DNA of 64,000 nt from Dactylis glomerata (Eukaryota; Streptophyta; Magnoliopsida; Poales; Poaceae), in the NCBI GenBank assembly GCA_007115705.1, contig QXEO01000881.1:372001-436000 (forward strand). The letters are read 5' to 3'. The notes under the pieces were generated by a model. It searched no databases. It had not been told where the DNA came from and saw only the letters and a list, made by a program, of their open reading frames with translations. The translations under genes and the position numbers were made by a program. Position 1 is the stretch's first letter. Every line of letters begins with the position of its first letter. Shown here one piece after another: positions 44,519-55,598 of this stretch.

Positions 44519-44770
44519 CACTACAACAATACAGAGGTTTGGTAACACATGTTAGTAACACAGGACAAATTATGTTACAGCATGAAATTCTAGTAATACA
44601 CCAATTGTGTCCACAATGAACATGTAACACAATGTTTGGGAGATGTGAGAAGTGTTACAAAATTGTAACATAAAATGTACGGTGTTACAAAGGTAGTAAC
44701 ACATTGTTTGGAAAGATCAAAATTGTGTTACTAGTTGTAACACATAGCTCGGGAGAAAATATAGTGTTAC
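44519..44770. repeat. Left terminus and subterminal GTAACAC array of CACTA1
   Basis: After the terminus, GTAACA or TGTTAC occurs about ten times in 250 bp (for example near 44541, 44552, 44571, 44626, 44655 and 44695), in both orientations. Probable binding sites for the element's TNPA-like protein. Confidence 0.78.
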
Positions 44771-46673
44771 AAATGGGGCATAAGTGGGAAATTAAATGTG
44801 ACTCAGAACTATAACAAACTAGTTGTATGTGTTTTCATTGCAGCTAAGATGATAGTAGTGCAATGGGTGATATAATATAATGGTCTTTAGTTTGAATATC
44901 AATCCTTGTAATTTCCATCTTTAAAAACCATGTGCGTTAGTACACATCGCCATGATTTAGTCCATGTAACATTTTGCATATTAATAATATTATCCTTCAA
45001 CAACTGTGTTTGGACAATTGAGAAACAACCAGGAGAAATGAGGAATGCAAAAAATATCAACTTTTAAATGGACATGTGCTCCAGTAGCATGTATAGGAAC
45101 TCCGCAAAGCTTTTTTTATTCATCATTTCAAAAAAAATCACGAGGTGTACTCTAGTAGAATGCATAGTAACTGGTATCATAATTGTTTGGTATTTCAAAG
45201 CTTTCTATCTTCCAAACAATCTGGAGAAATGGAGTATCTGTTAAATCGCTAGCACACATACAACTCTTCAGTTTTGCAAAGCTTGCCAAATAAACACTAA
45301 GACAGTTATGTTGTACATACAGAGCGGACTCGTATGTGACTAGTCAAATGTGACCCCCGCCACAAAATAAGGCTATACATAACTACCATCAAACACTGTT
45401 GGATGCAAATTATGTCGTCAATAGATTGTTCAGTCCATTTGGAGAGGGCTGCGAGTACAAAGCTTGGAGATATGCTGCGCGGAGGTTTCTTTAACCTAAA
45501 GGGTGTCCTGTCAGGAGCATAGATGTATGACTTAATGCGCCCTTTGAACGACCTCTTATTCCTGCAGAGTTTCATATTTAACAATTAGTTATTTAGGCAA
45601 TTTAGAAATTATTCAAACAGCAGCAACGGTCAAACAACAAAACTGACTACGGCACCTGTAGCTTCAAAACCCGTGGATAAAACCATTCAAGAAACTGTTC
45701 TCAAAGGGAAAGGCTTAAGATAATTCTAGTACTCATAATCCTGTCAAACATGAGGTTCAGTTCGCTCTGCCATTGAAGAATTAATTCCCTATTCTTGCCG
45801 AGCATCCAACAACTAACCAAACAATCTTGCATGCATCAGCTACAAAGGAGCAGCATACAGCAAGTGTATTATGCTGAATTCTTCAGTTCATTCAGTAATT
45901 CTTGTTACATCAATAACACATCTAGCTAAACAGCTCGTCCAGGAGTACTGGCAGCTGATCGAAAATAACACACAAGGTAGGAGCGATGGTCCTTTGTCTT
46001 ACCTAGCTACATTCCCTTCCCTTTTTACATTTCTCACTGGTAGTGAAGGACGTTCATATTATTTAATTTTTTTCCTTTATCTGACTTGGTAGTGAAGTTA
46101 AAGTAATAATCAAATTAGGATGTTCCCACACAAAAATGTTCTGTTCTTCCATCCATCTACACTTTTATCTTTTGCTTCATGCATTAGTAGGTCAACCTGG
46201 TTGTCACTATAGCCTATCCAGAAACATTAGTGGCAATACAGTTAATTATTGGTTGCTGTCTACCGATTATAAAGATGATTTACATTAAAGGTGTTCTTAT
46301 TGGTAGAAACAAAAAACAAGTAATTAATTACCCAATGTGGAAAAGAAAGAGTCATAAGATATTGTACCATATACAAAATAAATGCAGTTGCCGGTGTCAT
46401 ATGCATCTCTAGGTTTGTGCTTCATCACCACAACCTGTGTAGAAGAATTGAAAAGGAATTATAACTTTTAGCTTCAATTTGAATTCTGTACCAAGTGAGT
46501 TCATAGACTGCAGTGACTAGTGATAAAAAAGAATGGCAACTACTCCAACCTTGCAGTCAGACATTACCATACTCGCTTATCTACCTCTAGATGTAAATTT
46601 TGTTTCTGAAGTGCACAAGAAATTGAGCAGCATGTAGCTCTTCATGGTCCAGGAAAGAGATGGCCTGAACATA
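44771..46673. other. CACTA1 non-coding left part
   Basis: 1.9 kb, AT-rich. No gene supported; the minus frame at 45306-45584 has no recognisable motif. It probably includes decayed 3' exons or introns of the truncated transposase gene. Confidence 0.45.
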
Positions 46674-48075
46674 TTACATACCTTCATGGTTCTGAGCTTC
46701 TTCGTTGGTTGAATCTTTATTAGCATCAACTAGTGTCCCCTCCACGTCTGTTCTAACCCAATGCTTGTCGTTGTTTTTCCTTTTGAACATCTCCCCAAGG
46801 TGTGAAACATGGAATGGCTCTTTTTCCGTGTCTGCTGCCCATTCCATGCCTATGTCATACACATCTCTAGGCTTCGGCTGCTTCATTACAATGGACCAAC
46901 CTGGATTATGTTCATCTTTCACATAGAACACTTGATCCGCCTGGTTAGGAAAAATAAAAGGCTCGTGCTCAATCTTATCTCCTTTGTGTATCAGATGTGA
47001 GAAGTTGACAAGTGTGTAGCCATACTTGTCTTTTTGTATTCCTTCTTCAGAAAATACATCAACCCATTCACATTTAAATAACACAACTGAAAATTGTCCA
47101 GAGTAGTTTAGCTCGACAATATCAATTATCCTTCCATAGTATGTCACATCACATAGAACTGGATTTGCATCACCTGCTGTAGCATAACTAGATGTTTTTG
47201 CGGTTACCATGACTCCACTATTTTGTGTTTTTCTATCCAAACGTTTAGGTCTAAAGCGAAAGCCTCGGGAGTTGAAAGCGCGATATCTTCTCGCTGCATT
47301 GACCGGGCCCCGGGACAGCCATCTAATATCATTTTCAATACTGTTGATGCCATTTTCCTTCTCTAATTTCTTTATCTACATATTCAGAAGCATATTAGAA
47401 ATTTATGTAGTGGTTAATGTAAAGCATGGAAAATATTGCACTTACATGATATCGGAACCATTCATGGAACTTCTCGTTCTGAGTCCTCTCGATAGTATCT
47501 AGGTTTAAATTGCGCTTATGTGTGATCTCATCAGCATGAGCTCTGAAAAGTAATTTCCAAACAATGATTAATTAAACAGAAAAATTACTTATAAAACACT
47601 AGAAAGGAATTACCTAAGGTATGAGTTCACATCAGAATAATTGAACAATACATATCTATGAGCCTGTACTTTATCTAGACCACTTAAAACATAATTCCCA
47701 TGCTTTCCCAATGGGTTGCCAGCATGAGGAAATAAAGTTGATCTTCGTGTAATAGCACAATGCCCAAGAAACTCCTCACTATCTTCATTCCGTGAAGGCA
47801 AGTTATGTTTGGTATCAAAACCAATAATATATCTTGAACAGAATGCCATGCACTCATCTGCCAAATATGCTTCAGCTATAGACCCTTCCGGATGAGCTCT
47901 ATTACGGATAGTTGACTTCAGCCTACCTAGATACCTACATAAACAACAAAGAGAAGGAACAAATTTTTAAATAATATTTTACACAAAAATAGCTAAGGCA
48001 TTCCCATTACAAGAATAGCTAGCATACCTTTCCAAAAACCACATAGAACGGTAGCACACTGGACCACCTATTTTT
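46674..48075 (-). pseudogene. Truncated TNP2-type transposase (C-terminus) of CACTA1
   Basis: Minus-strand remnant. 48075-47600 reads KIGGPVCYRSMWFLERYLGR, RAHPEGSIAEAYLADECMAF, then YVLSGLDKVQAHRYVLFNYS, matching the end of the DUF4218 region and the following linker of CACTA TNP2 transposases. 47240-46674 (189 codons) has VLCDVTYYGRIIDIVELNYSG, VVLFKCEWVDV and ADQVFYVKDEHNPGWSIVMK, the DUF4216-type C-terminal domain. Introns separate the pieces. The large N-terminal catalytic part (PF02992) is missing: at about 48075 the sequence changes to the leader of the plus-strand gene. The family cuts and pastes the element by its CACTA ends; this copy cannot. Confidence 0.82.
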
Positions 48076-48101
48076 GCCTCAGTTGCTAGATGAATAACCA
48101 G

Positions 48102-48147
48102 ATTTATAGCCCACCTAGGCCGCTAATTTATAGCCCACCTAGGCCGC
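48102..48147. repeat. Two-copy tandem repeat
   Basis: ATTTATAGCCCACCTAGGCC occurs at 48102 and again at 48126 (24-bp period), exactly where the truncated transposase gives way to the leader of the plus-strand gene. It may mark the deletion joint. Confidence 0.8.
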
Positions 48148-48149
48148 GC

Positions 48150-49148
48150 CGCCCGTGACATAATCGCGCCGCCCTCATTCTACATCTCTAGCGATGTCGA
48201 TCTCGACCTCCTGCCCTCGTTGTTTCCCCTAACTACCCAAATCAACAGCAGCGCATCCGCCTTGGCCTGGTTCGCCGCCACCGGACGCAGCACAAAAGAC
48301 CACGGCTGCATCTCGTGGGGATACTAGGGAGGTTGTGTCTTTTGCTAATTCTCCAGTCCAGAAGTCGCCTCCAGATCTCAAGACCCCAGTCCCCTCTGCA
48401 GCCCCAGTTCCCAGGTAAACGCCTTCTAGCTCAATATCATTTTCTTCCGGAACTGATCAACATTTAAGATCAGAGAATTTGTGGATTGCTCATATTGTTG
48501 GCCACACGACAGCAACTTGTTAGACCAGGGCGCATATATGATCGATTGAATGTATTACAGGATACGTACTAGTGTTCATAAATGAATTACAGAATAGGCT
48601 CTTATTTTCTCCTTTGTTCCCGTCTGCTCTGATAACTGAATTGTTGATGCGCATGTACCAAGGTCCGATCAATCGATCTCCGACGTGAAATCCAGACCAA
48701 AATTTCCCTTTGCTTTGGAACGACCAGAAATACAAGTTACAACCAGGTTACCTCTATCCAATAATTTCTCTACTGTGCAAATCAATATTTCTGATCAATC
48801 TCATAAATATATTGTTGCAGAAGTTACGAGCAATATGTCATTATTCCATCTGAATATCTGATGGTTCCATTTTTGCATTATTTGTTTGCTGATGGGTCTG
48901 CATCATTGTTATTTTTACACACTTCTTTAGAAACGAGAATGCATATCTTCTGTTTATGATTGCACGGTTAAATGTGTTCTCTATGTAATGATTACAATGA
49001 TCATTACTCTGCAACTATACTTAAATCAGTATATGGTCTCATAAATGTATTTGATCTAATCATCTCTAGAAGTTACTAGTTTTATCAATATTCATACCAT
49101 TGTTCTTTTTGTTTGGTGCTCATACTTCTTACATCCATGTTATTGTAG
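48150..49148 (+). promoter_or_regulatory. Leader region and 5'-UTR intron of the CACTA1 plus-strand gene
   Basis: A GC-rich leader (about 48150-48414) ends in CCCAG|GTAAAC. A likely intron, 48415-49148, ends TTATTGTAG directly before the ATG at 49149. A long leader intron abutting the start codon is common in plant genes. No clear TATA box could be assigned. Confidence 0.55.
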
Positions 49149-52100
49149 ATGGCCATGGAAATTTGGAACATTAACTTGTACTATGAAGATGCGGATAAAA
49201 ATCAGAAAGTTCTAGAAACATCAACGGATAGAACCAATATTTCCTTTTATGACTTAGTCAACTTGATTGAAGGTGTTGGCTTCTCGGGGATTGATTTCCT
49301 CTACTACAGGAAAAAATACCCGCGTGGCAGGGGCCATCTAGTTCAGATCGATAATGACACTCATGTGAGGAAAATGATATCTGAGCACAATAAGGAGAAA
49401 AGGGTACAATTATATGTGTTTAGGGAGAGGGCCAACATTGATGTTGCTCCATCAGAACCTCAACACGAGGATGATAGACCAATTACAAACTTAGAGGAGG
49501 AGGATTTTCGTGAAGGAGCAGTTCAACCTAGAACGAGGAAATCACAAAGTAATTGCAATCTTAAGCTCAATAACTACTTTGCTTCTGTATACAATTATAG
49601 TTTAGAAGTGCAGACTATATTTTGCAGCCTATTGTCATGGTTAGGCTACCTGATCAGATTATTTTTCTATCTATCCTTGTAACTAACGGATTAATGATGC
49701 ATGAACTAGTTGCAGGCATGGTGCGTAAATCAAAAAGACTGAATGTGGTTCACAGCACTGCTCAATACGCAAATGGATATTGTGCCAGTACTGACCAGTC
49801 TCTGCCAGTACGTGAGCCAATGCTTGAGACACATGAATTGGAAGATAATGAGGAGCACGTTGTTCATCAAGATGACAACCTGGACAATATGCCTGGTATG
49901 TTATTAACTAAAAAGGGTCAAAACACACTAAACTAACTTCCATTATTTAACCAGCCAAGTTCCATGTATACTTATCCGTTTTTCTAATTGATGCGAGAAT
50001 ACACACATCACCCATCTGAGAATGTAATTTTCTATTATAGGTTTATGTTCTTGGTGGATCTATCAGTAGGCTCACTTTCTTTACTTGTTCAATACTTTTA
50101 AAGCACTTTTAGGGTAATTTTGTATCCTTAAGTTATGTAAGTTAATTATTACTGATATAAACAAACTTTGCAGGTGATGGTAAGGTTGTTGACAAGCGTG
50201 GAGCACATTCCCTGTCAGCTGTTTGGAACATGCCAGATGGAGCGCGCATAGTTGTAAAATGTAATAATCTTGGCCAGCCTATCGGGGACGAAGGTGGGAT
50301 TCTAGGAAAGTTTCTTGGCACAATAGCTAGACTTGGGGGCTATTGTCCGCTTGATAAAAAGGATTGGCGTAATGTCAAGAAGGATGGTGGGGCTGACACA
50401 ATACTTCAGTGTGTACAGGTATTCTAGTGTAACACGAGAAGAAAACCAGAGAGCTAGCTATCTTATTAGTTTACCTTCCTACATCTGTTATCAACTATAA
50501 CTACAATGTTGACATAGCTGATTAAATCTACTCATTGTTTCTTATAATCCAGACAAAGTTCTTGTACCCTGCTACATGTGATAAGTGGATACTAAAAACT
50601 ATCGGCCGAGATTGGAGAAAATTCAAGGCTGGTCTAAAGAAAGAATTCTACAATGAAAAGACAAAAAGAAAAGCACTATATAAGCTTTGTCCAGAATACG
50701 TGGACAGCGACCAATGGCGTGCACTTGTCAAATATTGGAAGTCCAAGGAAGGAAGGGTAAGCTTTATGTCATTTCTTATTGGACTGTGTCTGCCCTTGTT
50801 AATTAGTGAACCGAAAGGCAGTGAGTGATAAGAACAAAATTAGTCGTGCATTGGTGAAGACATCTCATACAGCTGGGACAAAGAGTTATGCTCGTTGGGC
50901 CGAGGATCTTGTGAGTAATCTTTTTTCTCATACAGATGAGACAAAGCTTTGCCGATTACATCTAAGAGACACACCATTTGGCAGTTATATTAGATCTCAA
51001 TCATCCTTCTCAATTGATGAATATAAACAACTCTTATATATATATATTCTATATTTTTAATGATATATTGTTTTTCCCGTCATGTTTTTATACTTATGCA
51101 CTTCTTGTTTTGCAGCGACAAGAGGACCCTGAAAAAAGGCAACCACATAGAGCAGCGGTTTATTTAGCGACTCATAATAAAAAGGCTAAAGATGAAAATA
51201 AAAATAAACTTGTGGTAGGGTATATAAGTTCTGGTTTTTATAAGATCGAGTTAACATTGAATCTAAACAGTAGAATATGTCTTATTTCTTCTCTTACAGG
51301 CTGAATTGGAAAACCTTGTAAATGAAAAACCAGAGTTGGCCCAGAGTGAGCGTGGAAGAGTTGCATGGAAAGGTGATGCCTTACATACAGTTTTGGGGGA
51401 TGAAAAGCCTGGTCAAGTGCATGGCATGGGTTTGCTTCCGGTGCCTAACCAAGTTTATGGCCGGATACCACGGTATCTCAAGAACATCAATATGAGTACA
51501 ACAAATGATTCACCACATGACAGAGAGACTGATGTTATGGAGGAAATTGCTATTCTCAAGCGACGTATAGAAGAGCAGGACCAACGTATAGAAGAGCAGG
51601 ACCAACGTATAGAAGAGCGCGACAAAATTATTGAAGGATTTAGAAACAAAGATGAAGTATGTGGCATTAATAAAATGGAAATGATTTTTTTAATTGACAT
51701 AAATATTGTACTGAAACTTTTCTTATTTCTGTAGGACAATATCCAAATAACAGGTAATGATGAATCTCACCTGGAAGCGGAAGCACCACATAATAAAAGA
51801 AAGGTATTTATCAATATATCTCACTTGTTAGTTCTTTTAGAATTCTCTTCTTTAATATTACATTTTACAGAGAGTTCATGCGGGTGGGCTTGATCAAGTA
51901 CTCTCAGTGACCAGAACAAGAGAGACAATAAAGGTAAATCTATAATGACATGATGCTTTCAAGCAAACAGGGTAGAGAGTCATTTTTACTCATGTTATTT
52001 GAACGTAATACAACTTATTAATTAACTTCACTGTATCAAGGGTACCAATGAATTCTTATATCAAGGACAATCATCACCAATACCTCCTATTTCTGAAGGA

Positions 52101-52789
52101 AGAGAGGTAATGACTATCTGTTGAGTGATCTGCTTTGTTCTATTGAGAAGTGATAATATCCAATACTTGTGGAATATGCTTTGTGAAATTTAATTTGCTG
52201 AATCACAACATTAGAACCTTTTTGTTTTGTACCTTCACAGATGAGAAAGAGTGGGGAGAGCATGGCTGAAAACTCAAGAAGTCTACAGAAACAAATCACT
52301 CAAAATAAGACTCAAAGTCATATGACCTCAAATCAAAGATTTGGTCCTTCAATAGAGGTAAAAGAACACAGTGTGTTCATGTTGGATCCATGTTCTGATT
52401 GTTGGTATTTTCATATTAATAGTGCCTTTGATCGTACTGTAGATTGGCACCGCAGTAATTTTGAAGTCTTCTACATATCCAAACAAAAAACGTGTGGCAT
52501 ATGCAACTATTTTGGGCAGTAATTCAAAAACACTGGTTGGTGGTGTTGAGCTAGGCCGCCAATTTACTCAAGTGCATATTGATGAACCTATTGAGAAAGA
52601 TGAGCGCTTAGTAAGGGAAAGGGAAAGTTGTATGACAATTGGTGATGCTTTTGCCTCTGGAGTAGCAATTGCTTGGCCTTCAGCATTTGTATGTTTCTTC
52701 CTAAGTTTTGTTCAATTTTTTTTGATATATTTAATTAACTTCATATGTACTTGTACTTCTCTTTCCAGATTGAGAAGATTACTAGTTGA
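49149..52789 (+). CDS. Intact 13-exon CACTA gene: PB1-like plus Transposase_24 (TNPA-like) protein
   Basis: Exons by inspection: 49149-49548, 49716-49895, 50174-50418, 50553-50756, 50818-50910, 51116-51214, 51300-51656, 51735-51803, 51871-51933, 52041-52106, 52241-52357, 52467-52688, 52769-52789. All introns are GT-AG, phases agree, and the joined frame has no stop until TGA: 711 residues. The N-terminus (WNINLYYEDADKNQKV, FLYYRKKYPRGRGHL) resembles the PB1-like domain found in plant transposon proteins. Exons 3-6 carry the Transposase_24 (PF03004) pattern: PDGARIVVKCNNLGQPIG, TIGRDWRKFKAGLKKEF, PEYVDSDQWRALVKYW, then KTSHTAGTKSYARW. Exon 7 encodes a short coiled coil. The C-terminus ends GVAIAWPSAFIEKITS, a usual ending of these proteins. 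By analogy with En/Spm TNPA it would bind the subterminal GTAACAC repeats in the nucleus; that is inference. Expression and binding are untested. Confidence 0.82.
51564..51626 (+). repeat. In-frame 21-bp heptad repeat in exon 7
   Basis: Three tandem copies of CGTATAGAAGAGCAGGACCA-type units (the third diverged) encode RIEEQDQ-like heptads. Period 21 bp equals one coiled-coil heptad, so copy changes lengthen the coil without a frame change. Confidence 0.88.
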
Positions 52790-53219
52790 GATTGAAGAGT
52801 CTATTTTCATGCTCTATCTATTGATGGAAGGAAGATGCAAAATATGAAAGATTGCTGCGAGAAAGATCCAAGGAAAGATTGAAGCAACCATGATTGGTGT
52901 TTTGCATAGTTATAGAGATATGATATATTTTGCCTACCATAGTTTACATTAGTCTGTCGAGAAATTGAATATTTTTCTTCCATATGTTCATTGTAACGAA
53001 TGCTATATATGAAGTGACACGAAACACATTGGTATTTATTTTTTATGCAGTTCATATGCACGTGGTGCTTATTGTATCTTGATCCTTTTATTCTTATACA
53101 ATGCGGCATGTGTTTAACACTTTCACTATGTACAAAAGAAATATTAAATATAATATAAAATGAAGCAATTCTAAATCAGCACTACGTTTAATAAAATTAA
53201 TGTATATTGAACATTCAAA

Positions 53220-53646
53220 CTAACCGTGAGGTGTTACTACAACTAGATAAACGTGTTACATGAGGTGTTACTATAACTACATCAACGTGTTACAGAGTCC
53301 CATAGGGCTCACTTGCAATTTTAAATAATTGTGTTACTGCATATTTGCTAAAATGTGTTACCAACTTAGCGCTCCGACCAAAAAAACATGTTACTAAGTG
53401 TGTTGCTACAGTTATAAAAAGATGTTACTAGGACATGTGGTAACACATATATCTTGTGTTGCTATAATACACCTGTAACACTTCTATGTGCATATTGGAA
53501 CAATTATTATGTGCTACAATGGACACCACCTAGTAACACGGCATATAAGAACACATAAAACATGTGTTACTAGGTGCATCAGTAACACCTTTTCTAAGTT
53601 GTAGTAGCACATAAGCGTGTTACTAAATCTCTGTCCTGACGTAGTG
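53220..53646. repeat. Right terminus and subterminal GTAACAC array of CACTA1
   Basis: Mirror of the left end: about fifteen GTTAC/GTAAC motifs in 430 bp (for example near 53233, 53250, 53265, 53290 and 53378), ending in the inverted CACTAC terminus at 53641-53646. Confidence 0.8.
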
Positions 53647-53649
53647 TGT

Positions 53650-55598
53650 TGGACATGCGCCACGATCATTATTCTCCCATTCTTTGCTTCATTCATGTAC
53701 CATGCATGCAAGTAGCGCATATTTGTTGGGAGATCTTCCAACCTCTCTTTGCTGACCAAAGGCCCCCCCCCATGACAAATTTAGGCTTAGGGGCTACAAA
53801 AGCCTTGGGAAACCTCTCGTCTTGGGAAGCTAGAACGTCTTCAACACTCATACCCCATTCATCCGCCCACTTCTTTGCTATTTCCAAACTCTGCCCCTGC
53901 ACCGGAGAGGAAACATTCTCGGATAACACCCTGAGGGGTGGGATCGATTGTTTGGCCTATTGTCCAAGCTGAGGAACATCTGATCTTTTCTTGCTTGCAC
54001 TTGTACCTGATTTGCTCCCACTTGCACTTATATGTGATCTGCTCTTTTTCTCTTCCTTCTGCAATGTGCGTAGATAGTCATCAGGCTTATGGTGCAAGTC
54101 ATACTACGATGGAAGGGTCAGTAAGTATTTTGCATAGGCTTTTTGCTTCTTGGTGTATTCCGGGCGGGGCTCGGGTTCCTTCTTTTTCATCTACGCATCA
54201 TAATGTTCCTTTACGATCCTGGCGTCTTCCTCGGGGGTACGATCGTAAGGTCTGATGGGAAGATTCAAATGAGGTACCTTTGGGAGGGGCGACAGTTTTT
54301 GCTTTGGGGGGCTCCATCGCTTAGAACTCATCAACGGAGCGTTCTTGCTAGCACGCTTCCGCTTAGTTTCCTTAGCGGCCGGTGGTGGAGACGGCCGACC
54401 CAAGTCTAGCGGCGGTGATCGAGATGGACTCGCGTTGTGGTGGCCGTAGTCATATGGAGGGCTTCTTGGAGGTGATGGAGGTGTAGGTGACCTGCGACGA
54501 CTCGGAGGCGGTGTTGTCCTTGGGGCCGAGCCTAGAAGCTTGATGTAGTTCTTGTCCCATAGAATGACTCCACCCAGTACTTCTTCGAGTGTCCTCTCAT
54601 CTTCGGGTCCGGCGATGTCAAGCTCCATATCATGAAACCCTGTCATGATTTCATCCACCCCGACTTTAGCATAGCCAGTTGGAATTTCACGGCCATGCCA
54701 GCGTGCGTCAGGTGGACAAGGTAAAGCTTGTCCGACCGCCACCTTCATGGATATGTTCTTCATTTCTTGATGGAGTTCATATGATATTGACTCCTTGATT
54801 TCATCCACGGGGTAGCCGGGACCGCCCTCTATCATCCGTCGTTCATCGTCAGTCGGGGCCTCTGATTCAGCCATGCTGCTTTTCTGCTTAGATGGGTCGG
54901 CGGTAATATCGAGTGCAGGATCTTGCATGCGCACTACTCCTCTAAGTTCGTCAATCTGCTGCTGTTGCTCGTTAACTCTGGCAAGCAACTGGTTGAACTT
55001 GTCATTTTCCTCATCTTGCTGTCGCTTCTTTGCTCTCGCTCGGCTTCTGTAGGTCTCTTAGTCTTTGGCAAACCCAAGCCACCATGGGTAAGAAGGGCCA
55101 AAGCCTCGCGTTCGTCCTCCGTGTTCGTCATTCCCGAGGACCAGTGTGAGCAAGTCTTTCTCTCTATTTGGAGTGAACTTTCTCTTTCCCTCTTTAATTT
55201 CTTTCACTATTTTTTCCAATTTTTCCTGGGTATCCTAAGACCGTCATTGCAGATAAGGTCCCCTGTTAGTTCATCGTACGAATCACCATGCGCAAGGAAC
55301 CAATTTCTTGCTCTCATTTCCCACTCATCATGGATGGTTCAGGTGTGATCCCTTTAGCAATCATCTCTTGCTCTTGTTTATCCCACTTTGGGATGGCAGT
55401 CTTGTAGCCCCCTGGCCCCAGCGTGTGGTGATATTTCTTCTTGTCGGCATTTTTCTTGTTCTTTTCTGATAATGTCTTGGCATCTTCTGACTCCATGTAC
55501 TCCTGAAATGCCTTCCAGTGATTCGCCTGCTTCGCTAGATACCCTTTGAATATTGGCACTTCCTTTTTCTTCAGATAGTTTTTCCATAATTTTTTCTT
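53650..55598 (-). pseudogene. CACTA2 second gene, middle: Transposase_24/DUF8039-like region
   Basis: Minus-strand continuation of the gene at 58327-59034, after CACTA3. 55598-55320 reads KLWKNYLKKKEVPIFKGYLA and KKKYHHTLGPGGYKTAIPKW, the CACTA Transposase_24-type pattern. A frameshift near 55325 follows; in the new frame come NWFLAHGDSYDE and GNDEHGGRTRGFGPSYPWW. A stop (TAG) lies near 55060. 54988-54191 contains a Gln-rich coil (RVNEQQQQIDEL), then LPCPPDARWHGREIPTGYAK with VILWDKNYIKL, which I read as a DUF8039-like domain, and a Pro/Ser/Arg-rich linker. 53929-53650 reads QSLEIAKKWADEWGM and LEDLPTNMRYLHAWYMNEAK, then meets the CACTA1 insertion; the gene resumes at 44515. Known as the second ORF of grass CACTA elements, thought to act with TNP2. 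This copy is dead. Confidence 0.78.

Larger units (their letters stand above)
44519..53646 (+). mobile_element. CACTA1: 9.1-kb CACTA element, TSD TGT
   Basis: Termini are CACTACAACAATACAGAG at 44519 and the inverted match CACTACGTCAGGACAGAG (minus, ending 53646), flanked by TGT at 44516-44518 and 53647-53649. Subterminal GTAACAC repeats lie at both ends. It contains a truncated transposase gene on the minus strand and an apparently intact 13-exon gene on the plus strand, divergently arranged. Orientation is given for the intact gene. It is inserted in an exon of the CACTA2 second gene. Without the TNP2 catalytic region it must be non-autonomous. Confidence 0.92.
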
